Positions 52,183 to 61,384 of a stretch of 64,000 nt of DNA are shown piece by piece. The stretch spans positions 52,779 through 116,778 of the forward strand of contig DEIB01000007.1 in the NCBI GenBank assembly GCA_002352215.1, in the 5' to 3' direction. The stretch is from Chthonomonas sp. UBA2785. Lineage in GTDB: Bacteria > Armatimonadota > Fimbriimonadia > Fimbriimonadales > Fimbriimonadaceae. The notes under the pieces were generated by a model. It was not told the DNA's origin. It did no database searches and saw only the letters and a program-made list of their open reading frames with translations. A program made the translations under genes and the position numbers. Numbering within the stretch: the first letter of the stretch is position 1; each line of letters opens with the position of its first letter.

Positions 52183-52665
52183 ATGGCGTATTGGTTGATG
52201 AAAAGCGAGCCCGATGTCTACAGCATTGACGACCTCATCGCCAAACCTGGCCCCGACATTTGGGAGGGTTGTCGCAACTATACGGTCCGAAACTATATGC
52301 GAGACACCATGCAAGTGGGCGACGGGGCGCTGTTCTATCACTCCAATGCGAGTCCTAGCGGGGTGGTGGGCAGCATGATCATTGCCCGCACGGGCTACCC
52401 GGACCCCACCCAGTTCGACCCGACCAGCGAGTACTACGACCCTAAGGCCCCGGCGGACGGATCGCGATGGCTGGCGGTGGACGTGGCCGAACCGGTGAAG
52501 TTTGACCGGGTGCTGAGCCTAGCCGACTTGCGCGCCGAACCTGAACTGGCCGAGATGTGGGTGCTACGCCGGGGGCAACGGCTGAGCGTGATGCCCGTAA
52601 CCGAGGCCGAGTGGGATCGCATTCATCGCATGGTGGGGCAAACCCCGCGCCGGTCCGCGTCGTAA
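52183..52665 (+). CDS. EVE domain protein
   Basis: A 160-residue EVE/PUA-like protein: MAYWLMKSEPDVYSIDDLI, WEGCRNYTVRNYMRDTMQVGDGALFYHSN, and VGSMIIARTGYPDPTQFDP are the family core. EVE domains bind modified nucleobases or RNA. Starts at ATG 52183, divergent from leuB with 43 bases between. Confidence 0.9.
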   Translation: MAYWLMKSEPDVYSIDDLIAKPGPDIWEGCRNYTVRNYMRDTMQVGDGALFYHSNASPSGVVGSMIIARTGYPDPTQFDPTSEYYDPKAPADGSRWLAVDVAEPVKFDRVLSLADLRAEPELAEMWVLRRGQRLSVMPVTEAEWDRIHRMVGQTPRRSAS

Positions 52666-52696
52666 GTTGTAAGGGTTAGAACAAGGAGAAAAAGGA

Positions 52697-53377
52697 ATGA
52701 AAGGAACGAGTGTGGACTTCCAAGTGGGCGACGAGACGTTTTCGGGCTACTACTCCCCGGCCAGTGCGCCGGGGCCGGCTGTCATCGTCATCCAAGAGTG
52801 GTGGGGCCTGGTGGGGCACATCCGCGACGTGGCCGACCGATTTGCGGCGGCCGGGTTTCACGCCTTGGCGCCGGACTTCTACCACGGGCAAGTGACCGAG
52901 GAGCCCGACGAAGCGGGTTCGCTGATGATGGCGCTGGATATCGAGAAGGCGGGCCGGATGATTCAGGGTGCCGTGGACTATCTGGTGACTCAGCCCGAGG
53001 TCACGGCGGGCATCGGCGTGGTTGGCTTCTGTATGGGCGGCAAGCTGGCGATGTTCGCGGCGGGCCTGGATGATCGCATCCGCGCCTGCGTCAATTTCTA
53101 TGGCATTCACCCGAATGTCCACCCGAACTACGCCGCGATGAATGGCCCCTTGCTGGGGTTGTTTGCCGAGCACGACGAATACGCCTCGCCGGAGGCGGTG
53201 AAGGAACTCTCGGTTGAGCTGCACAAGCTGGGCAAAGAGCACGAGTTTGTGACTTACCACCGCGTGCCGCACGCGTTCTTCAATTCGGATCGTCCGGCGG
53301 TCTACAACGCGGAAGCGGCGGAAGATGCCTGGCAACGCACAGTCCGGCACTTTGAACACCACCTGAACCGCGCATGA
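52697..53377 (+). CDS. Dienelactone hydrolase-family protein
   Basis: A 226-residue alpha/beta hydrolase. VIVIQEWWGLVGHIRDVADRFAAAGFHALAPDFYHG with the Glu, then VVGFCMGGKLAMF (nucleophile Cys112), and LLGLFAEHDEYAS plus YHRVPHAFFN (Asp and His) complete the triad. RBS AAGGAG is 11 bases before ATG. Coupled with the flavin reductase, suggests catabolism of a cyclic compound, but no specific substrate follows. Confidence 0.88.
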   Translation: MKGTSVDFQVGDETFSGYYSPASAPGPAVIVIQEWWGLVGHIRDVADRFAAAGFHALAPDFYHGQVTEEPDEAGSLMMALDIEKAGRMIQGAVDYLVTQPEVTAGIGVVGFCMGGKLAMFAAGLDDRIRACVNFYGIHPNVHPNYAAMNGPLLGLFAEHDEYASPEAVKELSVELHKLGKEHEFVTYHRVPHAFFNSDRPAVYNAEAAEDAWQRTVRHFEHHLNRA

Positions 53378-54012
53378 AGGTCTTCGTCCTGAGCGAACAC
53401 GGCCTGGGCACGGCTTATGAGCTGCTGAGCGGTCTCATCGTGCCGCGCCCCATTGCGCTGGTGAGCACCCAGGACGCCGACGGCCGCACGAACCTGGCCC
53501 CGTTTAGCTATTTCATGATCGGGGGCATCAATCCGCCGAGCGTGGCGTTTTGCCCGGTGCGGGGCCGCGAGGGCGACAAAAAGGAAACCTTGCGCAATAT
53601 CGAAACGACCCGGCAGTACGTGATCAATCTCGTCACCCCGGACATGGTGGAGGGGATGAACGTCACCGGCGGCGATTATCCCGGCGATGCGGACAAGTGG
53701 GCGATGTCGGGCTTCTCGCCTGTGCCCAGCCTGCAGGTGGCACCGGCGCGGGTGGCCCAGAGCCCAGTGCAACTGGAGTGCGAACTGATGGCGGTGGTGC
53801 CGCACGGGGACGGGCCGGGTTCGGCCGATTACGTGATTGGCGAGGTCAAAGTCGCCCATGTGCGCGAAGACCTGGTTAATGAAAATGGCACCTTTGGGCC
53901 GGTGGATCTGCTATCACGGCTGGGGCAGCGCGACTACCTGGCAATGGGGTCCGGCACCTTTGCGATGGCCCGCCCGGACATCTCGCAGTTCCTGAGCCGC
54001 GACGCCGACTGA
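53374..54012 (+). CDS. Flavin reductase-family FMN-binding protein
   Basis: A 212-residue flavin reductase-like protein. Central LIVPRPIALVSTQDADGRTNLAPFSYFMIGGINPPSVAFCPVR is the flavin-binding strand-loop typical of the family. Starts within the hydrolase stop (ATGA). Electron donor and acceptor unknown. Confidence 0.83.
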   Translation: MKVFVLSEHGLGTAYELLSGLIVPRPIALVSTQDADGRTNLAPFSYFMIGGINPPSVAFCPVRGREGDKKETLRNIETTRQYVINLVTPDMVEGMNVTGGDYPGDADKWAMSGFSPVPSLQVAPARVAQSPVQLECELMAVVPHGDGPGSADYVIGEVKVAHVREDLVNENGTFGPVDLLSRLGQRDYLAMGSGTFAMARPDISQFLSRDAD

Positions 54013-54027
54013 GCCCCTCGGCTGAGG

Positions 54028-54036
54028 TTATCCACA
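54028..54036 (+). other. Single DnaA-box consensus upstream of smc
   Basis: TTATCCACA is an exact match to the canonical DnaA box, 84 bases before the smc start, in a short gap. Only one copy is seen within several hundred bases, so this is not an origin. Confidence 0.3.
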
Positions 54037-54119
54037 GCAATCTTGCGGGGATTCGTTGAACCCGCCCCCGGGCCCGCGCCGTATGCCGGAGCCGGTTCGT
54101 CTGGAGACCTTACGAGCGT

Positions 54120-57100
54120 ATGCGTCTGCTGCGAGTCAAGATCTACGGGTTCAAAACCTTTGCCGAGCGCACCGAGATTGTGCTGGGCGGGGAATTGGCC
54201 GCCATCGTGGGTCCTAACGGCTGCGGCAAGAGCAACGTGGTGGACGCGATCCTGTGGGGCCTGGGCGAAACCAATGCCCGTCATCTTCGCGCCCAAACGG
54301 CTACGGAAGTCATTTTCTCGGGCTCAAAACACCGCAAGCCGCTGGGTTACGCCGAGGTCACCCTGGTCTTTGACAACAGCGACCAGGAACTGCCCATCCC
54401 GGCGGCGGAAGTTTCGATCACTCGGCGGCTGAAGAAGTCGGGGGATAGTGACTACGCCATCAACGGGCAGTCGTGCCGCCTGCGGGACGTGGCCGACCTG
54501 CTCGCCGACACCGGATTGGGGCGCGCGGGCTACGCCATCGTCGGCCAGAGCGAAATTGACCAAGCCCTGGCGGCCAAGCCCGAGCAACGCCGCGCCTGGA
54601 TTGATGAAGCGGCAGGGGTGCAACGGTACCGCGTGCGCCGGAATGACGCCCAACGCCGCCTGGGCAATGCCCGCCTACAACTGGAGCGCGTGGATGACGT
54701 GCTCTCGGAAATCGAACGCGAGCGCGGCCCGCTGGAAGAAGAAGCCCGCACCGCCCGCATTCACCGGGAGCTGACGTTGCGGCTCCGTTCGCTGGAGGCG
54801 GATTTGCTGGTGCGGGACCTGCACGACGCCACCACGGAACGCTCCCGATTGGACGACGCGCGGCAGAATGCTGAACGTGCCCGCGGTGAGGCCGCTGAGC
54901 ACATCATCCGCGCCCAAGCCGCCTTGGAAGCCCTGGGCTTAGATCTCGACCGTCTGGAGCAAGATCGGCATCGCTTGAGCGAAGAACTAGCGCAGCAACG
55001 GTCGGCGGCGGAGCAAGCCCGCGCGGCTTCGGCCATCGCCCAGGGCAAGCGGGAGAGCCTTCTGCAACTGGCGGAGAGCCTGGAAGGGGAAGAAGGGCAC
55101 CTGCGGGCCGAATGCGAGGCCGCCGAGGCCGAGTGGCAGGCCAGCGTCACGCAAGAGACCGAGGCCAAAACCCGTCTGGCCGACCTCCGCGCCGATCTGG
55201 AACTGGTGGACGCCGAGGCCGTGCGCCTGGAAGAAGCTCTTGCGCAAGCCGAAGCCGAACTCGCCGCTGCTCAGGCGCTGGTGGCCGCCCGCGACCGCGC
55301 CGAAGCCGAGCGCTCTGCCCGCCGCGAACGCCTGCGCCGCATTGACGAGGAACTGGACGGCATTCGCCAGTCCCTGCCTGACCTCGACGAGGGCGTAGCG
55401 GAAGCCGAACGGGTAGGCCAAGAGCAGGCTGAACTGCTGGCCCAGATTGACGCGCGACGGGCTGAGATTCAGGCGGCGATGCAGCAGCAACAGGCCGACG
55501 AACAAGCCGACCACCAAGCACAGCGCACCCTGAAGGAGCAGATGGCCCAACTGGAAGGGCGCATCCGAGGGCTGGCGGCCACGCTGGACTCGCTGGAAGG
55601 CATGGCGCAGGGCGCCAAGGCGGTGTTGTTAGCGGTGCGTGAGGGCCACCTGAACGGGGATTTCGAGCCGGTGGCGGACGCTTTCGATGTCGAGCCTGCC
55701 TACGCCGTCGCCATCGAAACCGCACTTGGCGGAGCCGCGCACGACCTCATCGTTCCGGACGAAGCGCACGCTCGCCAAGCCATTCATTTCCTCAAGGACC
55801 GACGTGCCGGGCGGGCGACCTTCCAGCCGCTCACCCTCATGCGGCCTTACCACCGCAACCGCGAGATGGAGGCCCTGGCCCAGCGCCCGGGGGTGGACGG
55901 TTGGGCCAACGACCTCGTGGCGGTGGACGAGCGCAATCGCCCCGTCATTGATAGCCTTCTGGGGCGCGTGCTGGTGGTGGATGACCTCGACACGGCCTTG
56001 GCCCTGGCCAAGACTTCGGGTTGGAACCGCTTGGTCACCCGCGATGGGGAAGTGGTGCACGGTTCGGGGGCCGTCAGCGGCGGGAAGCACCAACGGCAAG
56101 GCAGCGGGGTGGTACAGCGGCGTTCCGAACTGCTGGCCGCTGAGCAAGAGCTGAAGGACACCGAGCAACGTCTGCAAGCCGCGGTGGCGGCCGGGGAAGG
56201 CCGGGAAGCGCAACGGGCGGGCCTGCAAGAGGACTTGGCCAAGCTGGATTCGGCGCGTGATGCCGTCCGCGAAGACCTCGCTAACACCAAGACGTGGGCG
56301 GCCAGCCTGGGCCACGAGCGCCAGATGACCGAGCGCTCCCAAGCCCGACTGGAGAAGGAAGCCGAAGAGCTCAAGCAAGAGAACGAAGAGACCCTGGTCG
56401 CGGTGGACCTAGTGCCGCTGCAGGCCAAGCGCGACCAGTGCATGAAGGATGCCTCCGCGCTGATGGCCGACGCCCAAGGGGGTATGGCCCGCCTGAAGGA
56501 AGCGGAAGCCGCCGTGCAAGATGCTCAGCGCCGCCGCATGGAGGCCGAACGCCGCCGCACCCGACTCTCGCAGGCCGCCGCCGACCACGAAATGCGGGCC
56601 TCGCGCCTCGCCCCCGACCGCGAGAAGTACGAAGCCGAGGAGGCGATGTGGGCCGAGCGCGCCGAAGCCCACGAGGCGGACGTCGCCACCCTCACCGAGA
56701 AGCTGACCAAGCTGCGCGAGACCCGCGAGGCCAAAGCCCAAGAGCGGATGGAGACCGAACGCGGCCGCGCCGTAGCCCAAGCCGAAGCCGACACCCACGC
56801 GGAGGCCAAGCACCGGGCCGAGGTGGACTTCGCCCGCACCGAGTCGCGCCGCGCTATCCTCGTCGAGCGGCTTTTAGAAGAGTACGGCATGACGGCCGAA
56901 GAAGCGCTGGAACGCGCCCCCGTCATCACTCTGCCCGAGGATGCCGCCAAGGAGGTGGGGCAGATTCGGCGTGAAATCAGGTCGCTCGGCGAGGTCAACA
57001 CCGGGGCCATCGAAGCTTATGAGCGCCTGACCGAGCGGTACGACACGCTCAAGGTCCAGCGCGATGACGTGGTGGGCACCATGGAAGACCTAGAGTCCTC

Positions 57101-57623
57101 GATGCAAGAGCTTGACCGCCTCACTCGCACCCGATTCCTCGATACCTTTGCCGCCGTCAAGGTGGCCTTCGAGCGCGAGTTTGCACTGCTCTTCCCCGGC
57201 GGCACGGCTGACCTCACCCTCTCCGATCCCGCCGACGCCCTGGAAAGTGGCGTGGATATCGAAGTCACCCTCCCCGGCAAGCGCCGCCAGCGGCTCGACC
57301 TCCTCAGTGGGGGCGAACGGTCGCTCAGTGCCGTGGCGTTCCTCTTTGCCCTGCTGGCCGTCAAACCGACGCCGCTCGTCATCCTCGACGAAGTCGACGC
57401 CCCGCTGGACGGGCGCAATGTCGAGCGTTACATTGAGGGCCTGCGCCGATTCACGGATCGCTCGCAGTTCCTCATCATCACGCACAACCCGGTCACCATT
57501 GAGGCCGCGGACGTGTGGTTCGGCGTGACGATGAACGAGCCGGGCGTGAGTACGCTCATCCCGTTCACCGTGCCGCGACCGGAAATTACCGAACCCGTGG
57601 TGCCGGCCGCGTTCCTCAAGTAA
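54120..57623 (+). CDS. smc: Chromosome segregation protein SMC
   Basis: A 1167-residue SMC ATPase. Walker A G31-P-N-G-C-G-K-S38 near the start, then the signature coiled coils, the hinge at about 495-650 (ARQAIHFLKDRRAGRATFQP is within it), and the C-terminal LSGGERSLSAVAFLFALLAVKPTPLVILDEVDAPLDGRNVERY (signature motif and Walker B). The protein condenses and organises the chromosome. It ends 4 bases before convergent upp. Confidence 0.96.
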   Translation: MRLLRVKIYGFKTFAERTEIVLGGELAAIVGPNGCGKSNVVDAILWGLGETNARHLRAQTATEVIFSGSKHRKPLGYAEVTLVFDNSDQELPIPAAEVSITRRLKKSGDSDYAINGQSCRLRDVADLLADTGLGRAGYAIVGQSEIDQALAAKPEQRRAWIDEAAGVQRYRVRRNDAQRRLGNARLQLERVDDVLSEIERERGPLEEEARTARIHRELTLRLRSLEADLLVRDLHDATTERSRLDDARQNAERARGEAAEHIIRAQAALEALGLDLDRLEQDRHRLSEELAQQRSAAEQARAASAIAQGKRESLLQLAESLEGEEGHLRAECEAAEAEWQASVTQETEAKTRLADLRADLELVDAEAVRLEEALAQAEAELAAAQALVAARDRAEAERSARRERLRRIDEELDGIRQSLPDLDEGVAEAERVGQEQAELLAQIDARRAEIQAAMQQQQADEQADHQAQRTLKEQMAQLEGRIRGLAATLDSLEGMAQGAKAVLLAVREGHLNGDFEPVADAFDVEPAYAVAIETALGGAAHDLIVPDEAHARQAIHFLKDRRAGRATFQPLTLMRPYHRNREMEALAQRPGVDGWANDLVAVDERNRPVIDSLLGRVLVVDDLDTALALAKTSGWNRLVTRDGEVVHGSGAVSGGKHQRQGSGVVQRRSELLAAEQELKDTEQRLQAAVAAGEGREAQRAGLQEDLAKLDSARDAVREDLANTKTWAASLGHERQMTERSQARLEKEAEELKQENEETLVAVDLVPLQAKRDQCMKDASALMADAQGGMARLKEAEAAVQDAQRRRMEAERRRTRLSQAAADHEMRASRLAPDREKYEAEEAMWAERAEAHEADVATLTEKLTKLRETREAKAQERMETERGRAVAQAEADTHAEAKHRAEVDFARTESRRAILVERLLEEYGMTAEEALERAPVITLPEDAAKEVGQIRREIRSLGEVNTGAIEAYERLTERYDTLKVQRDDVVGTMEDLESSMQELDRLTRTRFLDTFAAVKVAFEREFALLFPGGTADLTLSDPADALESGVDIEVTLPGKRRQRLDLLSGGERSLSAVAFLFALLAVKPTPLVILDEVDAPLDGRNVERYIEGLRRFTDRSQFLIITHNPVTIEAADVWFGVTMNEPGVSTLIPFTVPRPEITEPVVPAAFLK

Positions 57624-57627
57624 TCGC

Positions 57628-58266
57628 TTAGTCGATGTTGAGCATCGGCGAGGTGCCGTAGAGGCGGTCGCCGAAGTCGCCCAGCCCCGGCTTGATGAAG
57701 TGCCGGTCGTTCAGCCCTTCGTCCACCGCCGCCGTCACGATCTCGATTTCGGGGTGCTCGGCCTCCACGCGGGCTATGCCTTCGGGCGCGGCGATAATGA
57801 CCACGAGCTTGAGCCGGTCCGGCTTGTGCTCCTTGATGAGGCTCAGCGCGCGCGCCGCCGAGCCTCCGGTGGCCAGCATCGGGTCCAAGCACACCACATA
57901 GCGAGATTCCAGCTGCGGCAGCTTGGCGTAATACGAGCGCGGCTGGGCGGTTTCTTCGTCGCGTTCCAGGCCGATGTAGCCCACGGAGACATCGGGGAAG
58001 AGCTCCAGCCAAGCATCCAGCAGGCCCAGTCCGGCTCGCAAAATTGGCACCACCGCTAGCCCCTGGTCAATCTGGCGCACCAGGGTGCGGGTGAGCGGGG
58101 TTTGCACCGCCACTTCAGCCGTGGGGAGGTCGTGGGTGGCTTCCAGGGCTAGCTGGCGGGCCAATGTGTCGGCGTACCGACGGTACTGGTCGGGAGGTGT
58201 GCTTTTGTCTCGGAGGCGTCCCAGCAGGTGCTGGGCCAAGGGGTGTGAGCAAACGCGCACGGGCAT
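57628..58266 (-). CDS. upp: Uracil phosphoribosyltransferase
   Basis: A 212-residue UPRT (uracil + PRPP to UMP). SHPLAQHLLGRLRDKSTPPDQYRRYADTLARQLALEAT, VVPILRAGLGLLDAWLELFPDVSVGYIGLERDEET, CLDPMLATGGSAARALSLIKEHKPDRL, and DEGLNDRHFIKPGLGDFGDRLYGT are all conserved. Start ATG 58266; an in-frame extension upstream to 58878 is shadow of glmU on the other strand. Confidence 0.95.
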   Translation of the reverse strand: MPVRVCSHPLAQHLLGRLRDKSTPPDQYRRYADTLARQLALEATHDLPTAEVAVQTPLTRTLVRQIDQGLAVVPILRAGLGLLDAWLELFPDVSVGYIGLERDEETAQPRSYYAKLPQLESRYVVCLDPMLATGGSAARALSLIKEHKPDRLKLVVIIAAPEGIARVEAEHPEIEIVTAAVDEGLNDRHFIKPGLGDFGDRLYGTSPMLNID

Positions 58267-58314
58267 GCCCTGAATCCTACTCGGTTGCAGGGGATGCGGT
58301 AACGTCTTGGTTCC

Positions 58315-59724
58315 ATGGAAACCACGGCAATAGTGCTGGCCGCCGGCAAAGGAACGCGCATGAAGAGCGCCGTCCCGAAGGTATTGCACGAGGTTTGTGG
58401 GGTGCCCATGGTAGAGCACGTGCGGCGAGCGGTGGTGGCCGCCGGGGCCACGCGCTTGATTGTGGTGGTTTCGCCCGACACCGAGGCGCCGATCCGCGAG
58501 TGCCTGCAAGCGAGCCCGGTGGAGTACGCCATCCAGGCCGACCCTCAGGGCACGGGTCACGCGGCCGCGCAGGCTTTGCCGTTGCTCGAAGGCCATGGGG
58601 GTGATGTGCTGGTGGTGTGCGGCGATACCCCGCTCATTAACCCGGAGACCTTGCGCACCTTGCTTCAAGTGCGGCGCGATGCGGATGTCGCCGTGGTGAC
58701 GGCCACTTTTGAACCCGAGGACCCCTCCGCGTACGGGCGCGTAGTGCGCCAAGGCGACGATGCTCTCGCCATTATCGAGCACGCCGACGCCACCGAAAAA
58801 CAACGAGAGGAACTGCGAGAAGTGAACTCGGCGGTGTATGTGTTTGAAGTGCAGGCCCTGCGCGATGCCATCCCGCATCTGAAGCCCAGCGCCAAGGGCG
58901 AGATCTATCTCACCGACACCGTCGGTTGGCTTTACAACGACGGCCGGGGCAGCAAAGCCGCCGGCCCGTTTGCCGAGAACGAATTCATGGGCGTCAACGA
59001 CCGCTGGTCATTGGCCGAAGCCGGCCGCATTATGCGCCTGCAAATCCTGGAGCGCCTTGCCAGGGAAGGGGTGACCATTGTGGACCCTGCCAGCACCTAT
59101 GTGGAAGCTGACGTCACTGCAGAGCCCGATGCCCTCATCCATCCGATGACGGTCATTGAGGGCCGCACGACTCTCGGCGCCGGGTGCCAAGTCGGGCCGA
59201 GTTCCTGGATCAAGGATTCCGTCATCGGCCCGCGCGCCCGGGTCTTCATGAGTCATGTGGACCAAGCGATTATCGGCGAGGGCAGCCGCTGCGGCCCCTT
59301 TGCCAACCTGCGCCCCGGCACGGTCTTGGAGAGTCAAGTCAAGGTCGGCAACTTCGTTGAAGTTAAGAACGCGGTGCTAAGCCAGCAAGTATCGGTCAGT
59401 CACCTGACGTACATCGGCGATGCCAGCGTGGGGCCGCGCACCAATATCGGGGCCGGAACCATCACCTGCAACTACGACGGATTTAAGAAATCGCGCACAA
59501 CTATTGGCGCGGACGCCTTCGTTGGTTCAAACTCCACATTAGTCGCCCCCGTCAGCATCGCCAATCGCGCGATGATTGCCGCGGGGAGCGTGGTAACGCG
59601 AGATGTGCCGGAAGGCGCCCTCGCCGTGGGCCGCGGGCGGCAGGAGAACAAAGAAGAATGGGCGGACAACTGGAGACGGCGCCAGCAAGGTTCAGTGGAC
59701 GGGGCGGAGACCTCGAATCCATGA
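58315..59724 (+). CDS. glmU: Bifunctional GlmU
   Basis: A 469-residue protein: an N-terminal uridyltransferase (VLAAGKGTRMKSAVPKVLHEVCGVPMVEHV, GTGHAAAQA, CGDTPLI) and a C-terminal left-handed beta-helix acetyltransferase (GPSSWIKDSVIGPRARV, LRPGTVLESQVKVGNFVEVKNA, YIGDASVGPRTNIGAGTITCNYDG). It makes UDP-GlcNAc for wall and envelope. The C-terminal about 20 residues extend beyond the family core (GSVDGAETSNP). It overlaps prs by 4 bases, the classic order. Confidence 0.96.
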   Translation: METTAIVLAAGKGTRMKSAVPKVLHEVCGVPMVEHVRRAVVAAGATRLIVVVSPDTEAPIRECLQASPVEYAIQADPQGTGHAAAQALPLLEGHGGDVLVVCGDTPLINPETLRTLLQVRRDADVAVVTATFEPEDPSAYGRVVRQGDDALAIIEHADATEKQREELREVNSAVYVFEVQALRDAIPHLKPSAKGEIYLTDTVGWLYNDGRGSKAAGPFAENEFMGVNDRWSLAEAGRIMRLQILERLAREGVTIVDPASTYVEADVTAEPDALIHPMTVIEGRTTLGAGCQVGPSSWIKDSVIGPRARVFMSHVDQAIIGEGSRCGPFANLRPGTVLESQVKVGNFVEVKNAVLSQQVSVSHLTYIGDASVGPRTNIGAGTITCNYDGFKKSRTTIGADAFVGSNSTLVAPVSIANRAMIAAGSVVTRDVPEGALAVGRGRQENKEEWADNWRRRQQGSVDGAETSNP

Positions 59725-60665
59725 AGCTTTTTGCGGGCAACGCCCATCGCGAACTCGGGCAGAACGTGGCCGAGTACCTCGGCATTGAACTCGGCAAGGT
59801 CACCAGCACCCGCTTTAGTGACGGGGAAATCCGCCTGATGGTGGAGGAAAGCGCGCGCGGCGAGGATGTTTTCATCATTCAGCCCACCTGCGCCCCCGCC
59901 AACGAAACCCTGATGGAGCTGCTGATCATGCTCGATGCATTCCGCCGGGCCAGCGCCAGCCGCATCACGGTCGTCATCCCATATTACGGTTACGCCCGGC
60001 AGGATAAGAAGATCAAGCCCCGCGAGCCGGTGACGGCCCGCCTAGTGGCTGACCTGATCGAAACGGCCGGTGCCAACCGTGTGCTGTGCATTGACCTGCA
60101 TGCTGAGCAGATTCAAGGATTCTTTGGCGTCCCGGTGGACCACCTCTATGCGGGTCCGCTGTTTGGCCGCTACTTTATCGAGCGAGGCATGAAGGATGCC
60201 GACGACCTAGTTGTCGTTTCGCCGGACGTCGGGGGTGTGGGCCGCGCCCGCAGCCTCGCCGAAATGCTAAAGGCGCCTCTCGCTATCATCGCCAAGCGAC
60301 GTCCCGAACCCAACAAGGTGGACATTGTGGAAGTGGTGGGCGAAGTAGAAGGCCGGCGCTGCATCATGATTGACGACATGATCGACACCGGCGGAAGTAC
60401 GATCATGGGCGCCGAAGCGCTCAAGAAGCTCGGGGCCGTGGAAGTGCAGGTCTGCTGCACCCACGCCGTCTTCAGTGGCAACGCGAGCCAGCGTCTGCAA
60501 GACAGCATCATCAGCGAAGTGGTGGTCTGCGACACGGTGCCGCTGCCGACGGTGAAGCAGTTCCCCAAGCTGCGGGTGCTCTCCACCGCTCCGATGCTCG
60601 GCGAAGCCATTCGGCGCATTCACCAGAACTCGTCGGTGAGTACCTTGTTCGATACTTGGCGCTGA
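59721..60665 (+). CDS. prs: Ribose-phosphate pyrophosphokinase
   Basis: A 314-residue PRPP synthetase. SDGEIRLMVEESARGEDVFIIQPT, YYGYARQDKKIKPREPVTARLVADLIETAGANRVLCIDLHAEQIQGFFGVPVDHL, DVGGVGRARSLAEML, and DDMIDTGGSTIMGAEALKKLGA are present. Coupled start in the glmU stop. PRPP feeds nucleotide, His and Trp synthesis; upp upstream uses it too. Confidence 0.96.
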   Translation: MKLFAGNAHRELGQNVAEYLGIELGKVTSTRFSDGEIRLMVEESARGEDVFIIQPTCAPANETLMELLIMLDAFRRASASRITVVIPYYGYARQDKKIKPREPVTARLVADLIETAGANRVLCIDLHAEQIQGFFGVPVDHLYAGPLFGRYFIERGMKDADDLVVVSPDVGGVGRARSLAEMLKAPLAIIAKRRPEPNKVDIVEVVGEVEGRRCIMIDDMIDTGGSTIMGAEALKKLGAVEVQVCCTHAVFSGNASQRLQDSIISEVVVCDTVPLPTVKQFPKLRVLSTAPMLGEAIRRIHQNSSVSTLFDTWR

Positions 60666-60666
60666 G

Positions 60667-61143
60667 TTGAGTACCCCGGAAACCCCCTCGGAAACGCTGA
60701 CTTGGTCGGTGGATGCCACGGCGCATCGGCCGGGGTCCAAGTACGTCATCGCCCTGGTGGCCATGGGGGCCTTCTTCTTTGGGCTCTATCGCATGCAAAG
60801 TCCCCTCGCCGGAATTTTAGGGGCGGTGATCGTGCTGGGGAGCAGTATCGAGGCGTTTTTTCCCATCAGATATCGGTTGGATGATGCAGGAGCATCGCGG
60901 AAAGTTGGATTCGCCGAGACACTCATGCTGTGGGAGAACGTCAAGCGGGTTGAGGTCTCAGAACGAGCGGTACGGCTTTCTCCGCTCGAAAAGCCCACCC
61001 GATTGGACGCATTTCGTGGAGTTTCTTTGCGATTTTCAAGCAACCGAGAGGCCGTATTGGCCAAAATAAGCGACCACGTTCACGACTATGTGGGAAACCT
61101 GGAACGAAGATCTGAGCCCGGAGGAGGAAGCGACCTTGATTGA
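60667..61143 (+). CDS. Two-helix membrane protein, possibly PH-like
   Basis: A 158-residue protein with two adjacent transmembrane helices (about 28-42 and 46-64), then a soluble segment (RYRLDDAGASRKVGFAETLMLWENVKRVEVSERAVRLSPLEKPTRLDAFRGVSLRFSSN), whose order of short strands resembles bacterial PH/YdbT-like domains. TTG start at 60667, a single base after the prs stop. First gene of the DUF6754 cluster. Function unknown. Confidence 0.6.
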   Translation: MSTPETPSETLTWSVDATAHRPGSKYVIALVAMGAFFFGLYRMQSPLAGILGAVIVLGSSIEAFFPIRYRLDDAGASRKVGFAETLMLWENVKRVEVSERAVRLSPLEKPTRLDAFRGVSLRFSSNREAVLAKISDHVHDYVGNLERRSEPGGGSDLD

Positions 61144-61381
61144 AAAGGTGGCAACCGAAGTGGAGAAGAGACGTTTGCAGGTCCCCGCCGTCTTGTTCTT
61201 AGAGATGCACCGACCGCTCATGGGTATCGCCAGCCAAGCGATGATCGCCTTCACCCCGTTCCTTGGTCCCTTCATGGGGCTGGACCGGATCCAAGGCTTC
61301 TCACGGTTGGCCAAGAGCCCGACGGCCGTTGAATCCTTAATTCGTCGATTGGAAACGAGCGCCGAGGCTCGCACAGACTAA
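61088..61381 (+). CDS. Small conserved protein of the DUF6754 cluster
   Basis: A 97-residue protein. LSPEEEATLIEKVATEVEKRRLQVPAVLFLEMHRPLMGIASQAMIAFTPFLGPFMGLDRIQGFSRL reads as an acidic helix, then a hydrophobic segment, then PFLGP, a pattern I have seen in unnamed proteins next to DUF6754. ATG 61088 keeps the conserved helix but overlaps the previous gene by 56 bases; TTG 61136, with a strong GGAGGA, is the alternative and would overlap by 8. One base to the next gene. Confidence 0.6.
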   Translation: MWETWNEDLSPEEEATLIEKVATEVEKRRLQVPAVLFLEMHRPLMGIASQAMIAFTPFLGPFMGLDRIQGFSRLAKSPTAVESLIRRLETSAEARTD

Positions 61382-61384
61382 GCC

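Noticed and set aside
54028..54036. Replication origin near the DnaA box
   Set aside because: Only one box, no dnaA/dnaN/gyr genes and no AT-rich unwinding region.
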